A DNA stretch of 64,000 nucleotides from Klebsormidium nitens (Eukaryota; Streptophyta; Klebsormidiophyceae; Klebsormidiales; Klebsormidiaceae), in NCBI GenBank assembly GCA_000708835.1, contig DF237259.1, positions 41,873 to 105,872 on the forward strand. Reading direction: 5' to 3'. The first letter of the stretch is position 1; every line of letters begins with the position of its first letter. A program made the translations under genes and the position numbers. Of this stretch, positions 1-11,111 are shown one piece after another. Below the pieces are notes generated by a model. That model had not been told where the DNA came from and made no database searches. It worked only from the letters and a program-made list of their open reading frames with translations.

Positions 1-230
1 ATCACTTGACACCCTGTATCTGAATCTTTCAAAAGCGTTTACGACCAAACAGATCCATTACGTACTAGTATTCCTGATCTCTTGCAACGCCTAACAACAT
101 GCTTATCATACTTCAAGACATGGCGCGGCAAGTGCGCACACTCCCTACGCCGGCATGATCCAACGAATTTTCAACTCAAAAAGCTATCAACTTCATGGGC
201 TCCCACCGAAGTCCCCGACTCCGCCCCCTG

Positions 231-3200
231 TTACCGCCACTTCTTTTCCTTGGCCTTCATCTCCTTCTCGCGCGCCCACTCTGCGCGGATCTGCCGGTTG
301 AGCTCCTTCTCCTTTTTGACGCTCTCTTGGAGCGCCTGACTCCGCTCAATCTCCTCGTGCAACTCCTTGAAGACCTGCGCGCTCAGGTCCTTCTCCTTTT
401 GCAGCTCCGACTCGAGCCCTTGCACCAGCTGGATCTCTTCTTGTAGCTCCGCGGCCCTGCAGGGAAATGCGCGTCTTGCTTCGAGCGTTTCGAGGCCTGG
501 TCGTGGTTGCTAGACAGTTAACTCCAGATCCCGGTGAGAAAGAACAGTCGTTCAAAAGCGTGTGGCCCAAGATCCGCTTCAACTTCCTTTGAATGCCTTT
601 CGAGAAAATATTCGCGCAGACTTTTGGTGGTTCGTCACAAGCCCTTGCAAGAACCGAATCCCCTTGCGGCTCAGACGCACTCAACGATCCGGGACTTTCG
701 GACGCTGCTGTAGCACCAATCTCTTCAAACTCGCCTACAGCACCGACACGGCCAAAAGCAAAGCAGCTCTCAGTCGACCAGACTTCCATGAGGAGACTTT
801 TACACAGAAGAAGGCTTTGCAAAGTGCCTTCCCTCGTTGCTCTGCTCTTAACGGTCTGCTAACGAAAGCGCCGAACCAAAACCGTCTCGGACACCCCAGC
901 TCTGCTTTCAGAATCAGGCAATGCTTAATGGGATCCACACCTGAACCAGGTTCCCTTTCGTAATCATATTGCCGCTCCAAAAGACCCGGCGCTTCGATGA
1001 CAGTAAATGTCTCAAGATCAGGAAGAAGGGCGTCAGCAGGCAAGAATGCTCCCATCATTTCGAAATTTCTCAGGAAAACGTCTTGTATCTTGACTAAAGC
1101 TGCGAGTTCTAACCTGAGCGCCTTCTCCTTCTTGATCGTCTCCTCTGCCGCTTCCCACGCTATCCTCTCCACCTCTAGTTCCCGCCCCAGCTTCTCCGAC
1201 CTCTCCTTTTCCTTTTCGAAGCTCGCCTGCGTTCGGTCCTTCACTTCCGTTTCGGCCTGTAGCCGCTTCTCCGTATCGGCGAGAGTCGCGCGCTCCTTTT
1301 GCAGCTCAGCAATCGCCTTCGCCTTCCATTCGCGCTCCTGGGATAGTTGAGCGGTGACCTCAGACCTGCAGAGCAGACATTAGTATGAACTCAACAACGA
1401 ACTCGTGAGAATATCAGTTTGTTGGCGACTTCGGAATGGAGCTCAACAATGGCCTTCGCCTTTTTCCGCTCCTGAGTTAGTTGGACTGTGACCCTCAGAC
1501 CTGCACGCGACATGTACAGGCAAATTCAGGATGAACTGTGGGGACTGTCGATTTCCTTAGCAACTTTTCTTTGTGCTCGTGGCTCAGGCGAGTGATGAGT
1601 CGGAGCTGGGCCAAACGTGTCACGGACAACTTTAGGAAGGGTTACACAGACATAGCAATGATCTAGCAGTTTTCGGACTGAAAGCGGCTTCGCCTTCGCG
1701 TTGCGCTCTTGCTTCAATTTCACGGAGACATCCGTCCGGCTGTGGATGGGCCACAAAAATCGATAACAAGCGTTTGCGGTGCTCTTCGGTCTCTTCCACA
1801 GACTTCACAAGAAACTTAAAAAATTCTGTAAGTCTCGAAATGGATAAGGATGGTCAGCACTCTACGTGAGGCCTTCTGGAATGTTCCCCTGACGAATAAA
1901 GTCCGACAGTCTACACGAGCGGGAGAACTTGCCATCCCTGCTTTTGAACGGAATGAGTAGCTTGTGAAGAGGTACACAGCTCTCTAGATTCCGGTCAACC
2001 TTGAGAGCTTGATACATCGAAACTAGTCCAAAAATGGAGGCCCAATCGCAAGCAAGGAGCGGCGGTTACACGTCGAAATAGGAGAACACATTTTTTGGGG
2101 GAGTTGTTCCTTTGACCTTCCCAAGAGACGTCCTTCCAGCTCTGAAACGTTTCGAAGGGAAATTACGATCGCCGGGAAGCTTTCCAAAAGGCTCAAGCAG
2201 ACCAGCACCTGGTTGTTAAAGCCACTCTTCTCAGACGCGCCTCCCTGGGCGTAAGCAGGACATTGAAACCCATGAGGCCGCCGAGACACGGTATGTAGGT
2301 AAAGCAGATACTCCAAAAGAAGCTACAATTACGAACAGGCTCAGAGGAGCGAGCGGCACCAACGCACCTCGCTTTCTGCTCCTCTTGCAGTGCCCCCGCC
2401 AGCTCCGCCGCCTTCGCCGCTTCCGCCTCGAACTTGCTCCCCCGCTGCGCGCTCTCGTTTCGCGCCACCTCTAAATCCTTCTTCAGATCTCTGACGTCGT
2501 TCTCTGCACTCTTTCTCAACTCCGTCTCGTCCGCCAGTTTCCCCTCCACCGACCCCCGCAACTCTTTCTCACTGTCGAGCTCGTTCTCGGTCTCCGCGAG
2601 CTTCTTCTCGACCGCGGCCCGCACGCTCGTCTCCTCGCTCAGTTTCTTCCGCAGCTCCGCGGCGCTTTTCCTCTCCGCCCCTAGTTCCTCCTGCGTCGTT
2701 TTCCGGACGGCCTCTTCGCTCGCCAGCCGCGCCGCGAGCTCTTCGGACCACGTCTCGAGCGCCTTTTTGGACGCCGTCTCCGCTTTCAGCTCCGTCCGAA
2801 CGCCGTCCAAACGCGCCTGCAGCTCGCTTCGCGCCGCTTTCTCCTTCGAGAAAAGTCCCTCCGTTTCTTTCCGCACACTCTCCTCTTGGCTGAACTTCTC
2901 ACCCAGCGCATCGTGCTCTGCTTGAAGCCCCTTTCTAGCGCCCTTCTCTTCCTCTAGCTTCGCTTTTACTGCTTTGTGGGCCTCGCTTATCTCCTTGAGC
3001 GCCGCTGTTTCTTTCTCTAGGCGTTCTTGGGTTTCTTTTCGTTCTTTCTCCTCGCTTGCTAGTCTGTCTGCCAAAGAATCGTGGTCCTCTTGTAACTTCT
3101 GCCTGGCCGCCTTGACCTCGCTCAGGGTGGCTTCCAAAGCGTGCTTTGCGTTGGTGGTGTCTTGGAATGCGGTGGCGAGCTCCAATCGGGCTTGTTTCTC

Positions 3201-5241
3201 TGGACGAATGAGATTTGTGTCAGCTGCTAAAAGTGAAACTAGAGGCCAGGACAGAATTGTCAGCCAAAATGCTCGTTCCATGTATCCTTATGGTATCAAG
3301 TTGGATGCAGTTCCTTCCGAAATGGTGCAAGGGAGTGGCTTGTTGTAAGCCGTTCTTTTCTTGTATTCTCTCTTCAAAAAGGAATCCTTCAGCCAGCTGT
3401 ATTCTTGGGAGAGTACTGCCAGAGGTGCAGGTGCCAGAATACTCGTTCAGAAAGAGTTCAGAGCTGCGGGGCTTTGACAGATACAAGGCGCGAGGAAACA
3501 CATACTCAGAACGAGCCCAATATCGCTCGAAATCTTCACACCAGGACCTAGGCCCCTTACGTCAAGCGAACCTGTTGGGTGGATTCGAATCGGGCCTGAC
3601 TCGCAAATAGCTTACTCTGCGAATCGGGCCTGACTCGCGAACAGCTTAGTTCCCCGTTTTGGACCTGACTTGCGGACAACTCAAATCGCTCACCTGCATC
3701 CAGCTTCTCCTTCAGTTGCCGTGCCTGCTCCTCCGACCCCTTCTTTCCGGCCTTCTCTTCCTCCAGCGCTTTTTCCAGTGCCTCGCCCCGGGCTTTCTCC
3801 TTTGCAAGCGCTTCCTCCACCCCCGCCAGATGTTTCTCTGTGTCCTCCAGACTCCCATGCAGCCCCTCAACCAACTCCTTCTCGTGCGCAACCTGCCTCC
3901 CCAGGTCAATGATCCTCTTTTCCGCTGCCTCTAGTTTCCCCTTGAGCTGTTTCGCGGTTTCCCGCTCCGTCGCCAGATGCTGCTCTGTAACACGAAGCTC
4001 CTCTTGAACTTGAGCCAATTCTCCCCTTGCCTCTCCCAACAGACTTTCATGCTCGGCAGTCAGTGTTTCAACCTCATTCTTATGACTGTCCGTCAGCGCA
4101 GAGAGCTCGCCCGCGTGCTGGCTCTTCAACGTGGCAACCTCCTGAGCGTGGTTGGACTTGACAGACACGAGCGTGCTGGCGTGCCGCTCGCTGACATCAG
4201 CGAGCGTCCCCAAATGCTCTTTTTTCAGGGCTTCTTGCGCCTCTCTGTGCTGGGTTCTCAGACGCTCTGCCTCGCTCTCGTGGGCCTGTTTGGCAAGCGC
4301 TAATTCGTTGGCGTGCTTGGCAGCGGCGGCCTCGAGGGCTCGCTGCTGCGCCGTTTTCTGCACGAGAGTGAGGGATAGGTTATGGTCAGAATATCCAATA
4401 TCCTATGGACAGGGGCTGTAGAGCTAAGTGTTGATTCAACACACGACACAAGCGTTGATGCGCGGACCCAAGAACTTTCGGTCTAATCTTCAGCGAGTGT
4501 AAAGGCTCTTGCTATCAGTGGCATTGCCTCTTGAATCTTGCAGTGGTTGCATTGGTTTAGAAGCAAACCCGGCATCCCCCGTTCAAGGCCCAGCTCAATG
4601 CAGCTCAATGCCTTCGCACCATGTGAAGCATGACCGATGAACGCGGTTGCACAAAGACTACCAAGCAGTGTCAATCAAGGCTCTTTCTCCTGACGGAGGC
4701 ACACAACTGCCCAACTCAGATGCTGTCTATACGTTTGCCTGCATCCATCCAAGTAGACCTGAGTTGGACAGGTCCTGAACTGCAAACTAGGCTGTTGTAC
4801 TTGGACCAGCTGCCAATTACCACGTTTTTTTCCGAAAGGTCTCCCTGGCATTGGGTCCTTGCCAGCATTGGCACAGGGAATGAAGCACGTTTCATGAAAG
4901 TGGAAAGTGGCAGAAGTTCCCACATGAAGTGCACTCACTCGAAAGGGCTTAAAAGTAAGGAATATCTATTAGATCTGCCCTCTTGGACGAAGCATCCCCC
5001 AGCATTGTCCTTCCTTTCAACCAAATACTTCGGCGCAAGTAGTGACACAGGGGAGAATATCTGAAGTCCAGTTTCGTTGATAAGCAACCATTCTGCGGCA
5101 TGTTGACTTTCCATTTGTGGTCATGCCTGCTTCAGAAGGAACTGAGGAGATGCGAATTACCTCTGTTTCATGGAGCTGGAGAAGCTGTGTGAGAGTAGCG
5201 TGAAAAGCCCCAGCCCCGGCAGTGTCGCCTGCAATCTCCAT
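231..5241 (-). CDS. Long coiled-coil protein, five exons, function unknown
   Basis: Exons on the minus strand: 5161-5241, 3694-4357, 2368-3199, 1114-1365, 231-456. Phases agree throughout and give about 684 residues. Splice sites seen include ACAGAG/GTAATT, GATGCAG/GTGAGC and GCGAG/GTGCGT donors and TGCAG or CCAG acceptors. From about residue 25 to the end the protein is almost all Glu, Lys, Ala, Leu, Arg and Gln in heptad-like order, with recurring EEKERKE, LEEEKGARK and EKEKERSEK stretches, so a long rod-like coiled coil is clear. It ends KEKKWR followed by TAA. I see no enzymatic motif, membrane segment or signal peptide. The family is not recognised; it could be structural, cytoskeletal or a tether. 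The three downstream introns that join exons 3, 4 and 5 are in the same phase or nearly so, which fits growth by internal duplication. The first exon is short and is the least certain part. The gene is divergent from the plus-strand gene at 6025. Its exon 1114-1365 is followed by decayed copies of its acceptor edge. Confidence 0.65.
1366..1750 (-). repeat. Two decayed copies of the acceptor edge of exon 1114-1365
   Basis: The live exon edge (about 1304-1370, with its CTGCAG acceptor) is repeated at 1441-1506 and more weakly at about 1680-1745, in the intron just upstream in transcription. Copy one keeps the acceptor and the stretch encoding QERxxKAKAI but has an extra G that shifts the frame into a stop. 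Copy two keeps a KQERNAKAK-like reading. The spacing from live edge to copy one is about 135 bp. Confidence 0.75.
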
Positions 5242-6024
5242 TATACAATGCAGCTACCAGCCCTTTGTTAATGCCAATCAATGCTAAGTGAGTACCAAAC
5301 GCCAGTGAGGTCCTCAAAGGCACAAATGCCAGTTGCTCAGAACTAGAAACAGGTAATCTATGATTATGGACTCTTCACGCACTGATGCTCTGCACAATTC
5401 TTTGTCCAACTAACCGTCTGCCCCTGATGGCCGCTTTTCTGCAACAAGCAATGCTGCATTGGGGGGAGAAGATGAAGAAGAACGGCTTCCTGCTTCCTAT
5501 GCTAAACAGTAACCAGTGAAAGCCCCATTTCAACGTAACTCATGGCAATCGGCACTCCATGACGCTGATCAAGAAAACCTTGCGCCACTTCGCACCTGAA
5601 GCCTGCAGCCTGGCCACCTGCACCAACTGCAAACTTCTGCAGGCCATGGCCAGCTAGACTCATGAGTCATGCATATTAGAGTCAGAGGCCCAGCTGGGCC
5701 CAGCAGGTTCACTGGAAAACCGATGGTTTAATTTGATAACCAGGCTTTGAATTCGGATTGCCCCACTCTCCGTATTTTTGAGCTGTCCAAAGTTGCTTTG
5801 AGGTTGAATGAGTGCCATCGGACGGTTCTCCGGCCTTGCTTGAAGAGAAAGTTTGTGAAGGCTAAATCCCCAAAATGAACTGGCTAACCACCCTGCAGCC
5901 TATTATAATTACTAAACTTGTACATAGTTTACCTGCTAACCTAAATTTGCTGACAGTGAAGGCAATTGGGCTGATTCTTGTGAGAGATGATTGGAACTTG
6001 AACTTGAAGAGCAGAAGCGTAGCA
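5242..6024. other. Intergenic: divergent promoter region
   Basis: This stretch lies between the start of the coiled-coil gene (minus) and the start of the plus-strand gene at 6025. It should hold both promoters and 5' leaders. I see no convincing TATA box, RNA gene or extra coding exon. The upstream in-frame extension of the plus-strand gene (from 5875) has AT-rich, non-exon-like composition. Confidence 0.5.
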
Positions 6025-9000
6025 ATGGCGGCCAAAGAAGGGACTTACCAAGGGGCGGATCCTTTGAGGCCTGTGCTGGATGCAGTCCAAACTGATTCTG
6101 CCCGCTTGTCTGGCTCAGACGCCTTAAAATATGACGCCTTGTATCCGATCTCAGCTGGCTGGCCTCCAAGTAAACAAGACCCGTTCCAACCTCATGACAA
6201 CTGGGATGCGTTCTGCAGAAGGCAGAAACAGGAGTATGTCGAACTGGACAGCAACCTCCGAGAGTTCGAGGGGGTAGATGAGAAGTTGAGAGAATTGGAG
6301 GTGCGGTGGAATCAATGCAGCTGGTATCCAGCATCTCTTTCTTTGTGCACTCCTCCATACAATGAGCTACTGAAAACATATGGAATTTCTATATACAACC
6401 CCTATGCCTCCACTCCCCTGATTCTTAAGCTCGTCTTGTGGTGGTGCATATGTATGACTGGGGGATATTGCCTGGCCGCTGGAGCTGCTCAATTCTCTCT
6501 ACTGTCAGCTCTCTTCTTACCTGTAAGCACATGGTATGTCTTTGAGGTCTTGTTCAAGCCTTACAACCACTTCACAGGATACAAAGTCAGAAAGTTTCGA
6601 AGAAAAATTGAGAACTCTTTTGCACTCACACATTTGCTTGCTCTCAAAAAGCTTCATCTTACTCTCCTGGTCCCGAATCTCGTAAAGAAGGTCTGTGAAT
6701 TCAGAAGGACCTTTTCTTGCCCCTCTTTAGCTAGTCAGAATCTGATCACTTCTGCTAGCTTTCTCAAGATTCTGGTCAAGCCTGGTCAAAGTCCACTTTT
6801 TCTCAGTTCAAAGTACAGTTCTGCTTTCGTCAAAGGAGCTACCACTATCTGCAGGTCAGTAGCGGGGAGCTCACCGCAGTTCTAACTAAGTGGCAAATAG
6901 AAATTGGAGTGGCTCACACTTTTGTGACCCGAGCTGAGAAAGCTGCGGCGAAGGCAGGCAGCACATCTTGCTTCTGCTTCAGCAGCGGTGGATTAGAAGA
7001 GAAACGGGCAGCCGCAGAAGAGGAGCTGAGGATCGCTCGCGGAGCCCTTGACGCTGCTGAAAAGGAGGAGCGCTCCGCTCAAGCGAAGCTGGAAAGGCCG
7101 CTTGAAGAGCTTCATCGCTTGCAGGTTGGTTCCTTCAAGATTGGAATAGGATATCTTATATTATATTACGTTCAGATGCAGCATGTTCCAGCTTTGCAAA
7201 GGTCCACGAGTAGAAAATGGGGACTTCCCCGCTCAATGTTACTAGAGCACAGGATGTACCTTCCCTTGTCATTGATTTTTGTCCTGTTCTCTGCACTTGT
7301 TAGCAGAGGACTTTCTGGTCGGAGTGAAGAAGATTGTTGGCTTAAAGAAAGTTAGGGCCCGCCATGAGCTTAACATCTTCTGAAGCAGGGCTTTTGATCA
7401 AGCCACTTCAATGACGCTCTCAAAGTGCCTTAACCACTGTGTTGAACCAATGATTCTGACCAAGCGTTCTTCGTGCATCGTCCAACCCAGTGGAAGAGGG
7501 CCACTCTCTTTGACCTAGACGACAAGTTTGATTGGCAAACTTACTTGTTTCTGCCTCGCGGGTGCGTTTTGTCCTCCCTAGTATGAATTCGTTGTAAACC
7601 TCAGAAGGTTAAAGCCGTTTTCGAAGGTGTTTGGCCAGGGCGTCTTTGAAGAGAATCAGCTTGCTTAGCCAGTCGACTCACTCATGCAGATGGTCGATCC
7701 TGACGAATTCCGTGGCCAGATGATTTGCGTTTACCTCGCAGCCCTCTATCCAGGTCCTCCACATGCGAGGAACTGACCAGGACTAGTCCTTCGACTTGGT
7801 ATCGGGCCTCTGTTTTGTGCTCCCCACGTTTTGTTCAGACCGTATGTTTTCTTCCTGTCATGCCTCGCGTTTGGGAATAATGCTAGAGCGCGGTTGCCTA
7901 AGCTTCGGGGCAGGTGCGGGCTTTAGATACCCTCTTTACTCTTCTATCAGTAATTCCCTATGTTTGGCCTTTCTAGGGAAAACCTTGGTCTTCAAACAGT
8001 CTATCTGACTTGAACTCTTACCTCCAGATTCCTTGTGCCTGTTTTTGAGAAGGAGCGGATAAGCGCCGCCACGCGCTTTGGGCCGGGGTGAATTCTTGCA
8101 CAGCCTGTTCACGAACACCTCGAAGGCACGTATTCCCCTCGTATCTGAAGCCTCCGACATGAACCTTTTCTTCTCTCCTCCTCCACTCACAGGAACGACC
8201 TAAGAGCGCTGCTGCGCGGGCCGTCAGATCCGATGGAGATATTGGACAGCCAGTTTACGGACATTAGAACCACGTCAGACTGCAGAATCCCCGTTCTTCA
8301 CATTCAAACTCCGTAATGCAGTATCTGCCCTGCTCACAGGGACAACGCAAGAGCGCCGCTGCCCGTGCTCTGGCCAGATTGCGCTTCAGGTCGAAAGGTA
8401 CACTTAAAAACCTCAAAGCCTCCCATGCCCCTCGCAACTGAGGACTCCAAGATGAACGGTTCGTCAAACATTTCTCGTCGATTTCTTCCTCTGCTCACAG
8501 GAACAACGCAAGAGCGCCGCAGCGCGGGCTTCAGACCAGATGGAGATTTTGGACAGCCTGTTCACGGACACTTCGGACGCGGCAGAGCAAGTCGCGGAGG
8601 ACCAAGTCGCCCGGCTGCTGCAAACGGGAGCGCAGATCGAGGCTGCGCTGACGGCCCAAAAAGAGGCGCTGCGCCTGTTGCACACGGCGCTCCTGCATTT
8701 CGAGGGCGGGCAGGCGCGGTTGCGGGGGCAAGGGACCGGGGGACTGGCGGAAGAGGTGAGCGGGCGTTTGAGTTGTTCGTGCGGATTGGGTCGTGCTTTG
8801 CCGGCTCGTTGGGCCGTTTATTATGCTTGATGGCGTGATGGCATGTGTTTCGTAATCCTCGGGGCATTCGTCTCTGAAGGCAGCACTTTCCGGAACACTC
8901 TGCACCCACTTTTCAGCGGAACGCAGTGTTTCTTGAGGCCACTCGATATTGCAAAGCCACCAAACACAAGGCTCCATTGGGCACTCATTGTCGTGGGCAT

Positions 9001-9858
9001 TGAAGTCTCCTTCTTTTCAGGGTTCGACTAGCAAGCCAGTATATTGCGAGTTTTAGTCATCTCGTGCAGTTTTGGATTTGCAAAAAGTCTCAACAATAAG
9101 GAGCCGTTACGATGAGGCGCGTGGTTGGTCCATTGCTTCGGTTGAGTCAATTTTCCCGGGTGCTGGATTTCTGACCGGTCGGTTCGTAATCGAGTCGTTT
9201 CTCATGAGCTGCATTTATAATTAGTCCGTTTGCTTTCTTAGGCTCTGCATGCCTACGCGTACGTCTTCCGACTGTCTGCTCCATTTTTACTGAACACGTC
9301 CAATCAACAATTTCATGTGTGGCACAGTTGCCAACTTATCGAGCTACGTATTCACACTTGCGTCCCGTTGTGCAGCTGCGACTACATCAAGCCGCCGCGC
9401 TTCTGGCCAGCTCCACGTCAGCGATCCAGAAGGCCCTGTCCGCAGCGCCCTTTGCCCCGGGCGCTGCCCGGTTGAAAACAGACCCCGGGGGACCGCTCGG
9501 CGCCTTCCTAAATGCGGGGCTTCCAAACGTGTTGCACGGATCGGGTGGCCCGGCCGCTGCCGGGAAATTGAGGGGACTGTTCGACGGTGCGTACACGGAA
9601 GTGTTGGCTCTGTATCAGTGGCATGAAAAGTTCGTTGCGAACATCGTTGACGACTTGGAGACAAACGCGGCGTCTCTAGTTGTTGCGAAGAAGGCGTTGC
9701 TAGAGGAGAGGCTGAGGTTAGTCCGGCAGGTGAGCGTGCAGCGGCAGGTGACGAACACAGAGCGGCGTAGGAGCTCACGGATCTCAGACGGTGTTCCGGA
9801 GGCGTCGCGGCTAGATCAGTATGCAAATGGGGAGGAACCGGGGCGATTAGACTGGTAG
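6025..9858 (+). CDS. Uncharacterised mostly helical protein, four exons
   Basis: Proposed exons: 6025-6300, 6855-7124, 8501-8755, 9376-9858, all phase 0, giving about 427 residues. Donors seen are GAG/GTGCGG, TTGCAG/GTTGGT and GAAGAG/GTGAGC; acceptors are TCTGCAG, TGCTCACAG and TTGTGCAG. The start MAAKEGTYQG was preferred over an upstream ATG at 5875 because the intervening sequence is unlike the exons. The protein is rich in charged helices: a coiled-coil-like block around residues 75-180 (LEEKRAAAEEELRIARGALD), a block EQRKSAAARASDQMEIL starting exon 3, and a C-terminal helix KFVANIVDDLETNAASLV. It ends in a short charged tail, GEEPGRLDW, then TAG. There is no signal peptide or clear membrane span in this model. 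I do not recognise the family. Exon 2 may instead contain a small intron (acceptor near 6980), and a further exon could lie in 7125-8000. AATAAA at 10051 is a possible polyadenylation signal. Confidence 0.55.
8040..8500 (+). repeat. Three decayed copies of the acceptor edge of exon 8501-8755
   Basis: The live edge starts TGCTCACAG/GAACAACGCAA. Copies begin near 8340 (TGCTCACAGGGACAACGCAA), near 8192 (CACTCACAGGAACGACC) and near 8042, where only the exonic part is clear (CACAGCCTGTTCACGAACAC, matching the live ACAGCCTGTTCACGGACAC). Spacing is about 150-160 bp. Each unit carries exon edge plus adjoining intron. The nearest copies keep an intact-looking acceptor. Confidence 0.85.
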
Positions 9859-11111
9859 GTAGGCACGGTGTAGTTATGTATGCATGTCGAGTTGCAGGCA
9901 GATGTTAGGCAGCTTAGCTTAGTCTCCTGTCAGTTTAGAATGAGGTGAAATGCTCCCGGCGCATGTCACTGTACTTTTGACGCCAACCAGGGCTGTACTA
10001 GACATGTAGACTTCAGGTTATATCGCAGTCTTCTGTAAGCTGGGGCTTACAATAAAAGACGATGCTGTAGTATATCTAAGATAGCACAAATAAACTTGCA
10101 GCAAACAGGAAACCTTGAGAGACTACGTCTTGAGCTGAAGTATTTTGCAGACTGCCACAATGTTTTGCTGCTCGGGTGTGCATGTGCGATTGCTAGCTTG
10201 CGTTTGGTTCAGATCTGGGCTGGGAGGCCATGTGGAAAGCAGCCACCATGCATTAGATCAACCAGATTCTTGATAAAAGCCTTTGCGCCGGCCGCCTCAT
10301 CAGTAAACGGCACCTGTATGGACGTCTCGCGTATAGACTGATACCCTGTACCTAATGTACTATAATGCATGTGAAGTCACTGCGCTAGGTCTGGCCCGGT
10401 ATGTGGCGATCCTGATAAGCACATTGTCGAGGCCCGATGCACCGGCGGCCAACAAAGCGCGCCTAGGGCTTGTCGCGATCGCGATCGATCGGTTCTAGGC
10501 GGCTCGTACGTTCGGACCAACGTGTTGCATGTGTGCATGCAAGTCCGCGATCGCTTTCAGGAATTTTCGTCTTTGCCATGTACGTATCCTAAGCACCAAT
10601 TATCATGCGGAAATTCAATCTCGTTGTGGCATACATCAATCTGCAGTCGTGCCAGGTGACCATACAATCATTACCATAGGCTTGTAGTCACGTACCGGTA
10701 ACTAACAGCTGGTGCGGCGGCACCAGTCTGATGGGTAGCTCCAAGCAACAATGACCTGCATGATCGAATGTAAGATTAACCGGTCTGTATAAGATGTCAT
10801 GGGCGCATGCCTTGCAAGTCGAGAAGGCCATGGTCGAGCCTTCATATGATGCCATGCTTGACCGCAACATAGGTGTTTCATCAATAGCTTAGACGGACTT
10901 GCATAGCACGGAATCGTAACCTTTTGAATGATGTGCCACTTGCACAACCTCCTGTAGCAGCAGTACAACGAACTCCAAGTACACCTTGGTTACCCTCAAA
11001 GAGCATTCTTCCAGACATCCTGTTACTTCTTCAAGCAACGGGTGACTGAGATGAATATTATCGAGCTCCAAGAAAGTAACTTTTACTCGTAAGCAAGGTA
11101 GCCTCGAAGAT
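9859..11111. other. Intergenic: convergent 3' ends
   Basis: This is the 3' untranslated region of the plus-strand gene ending at 9858 and of the lumazine synthase gene ending at 11112. AATAAA occurs at 10051-10056. A GC-rich patch with alternating GATCG repeats lies near 10476-10500. No coding exon or RNA gene is apparent. Confidence 0.5.

Noticed and set aside
2434-2925. Long open frames opposite the coiled-coil exons
   Set aside because: Ser/Phe-rich antisense shadows of Glu/Lys-rich coding sequence.
5875-6885. A 336-codon open frame with hydrophobic stretches on the plus strand
   Set aside because: Beyond 6300 the composition is AT-rich and unlike the exons, and the C-terminal part does not read like a protein. 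A GAG/GTGCGG donor at 6300 and TCTGCAG acceptor at 6854 join in phase to a better exon.
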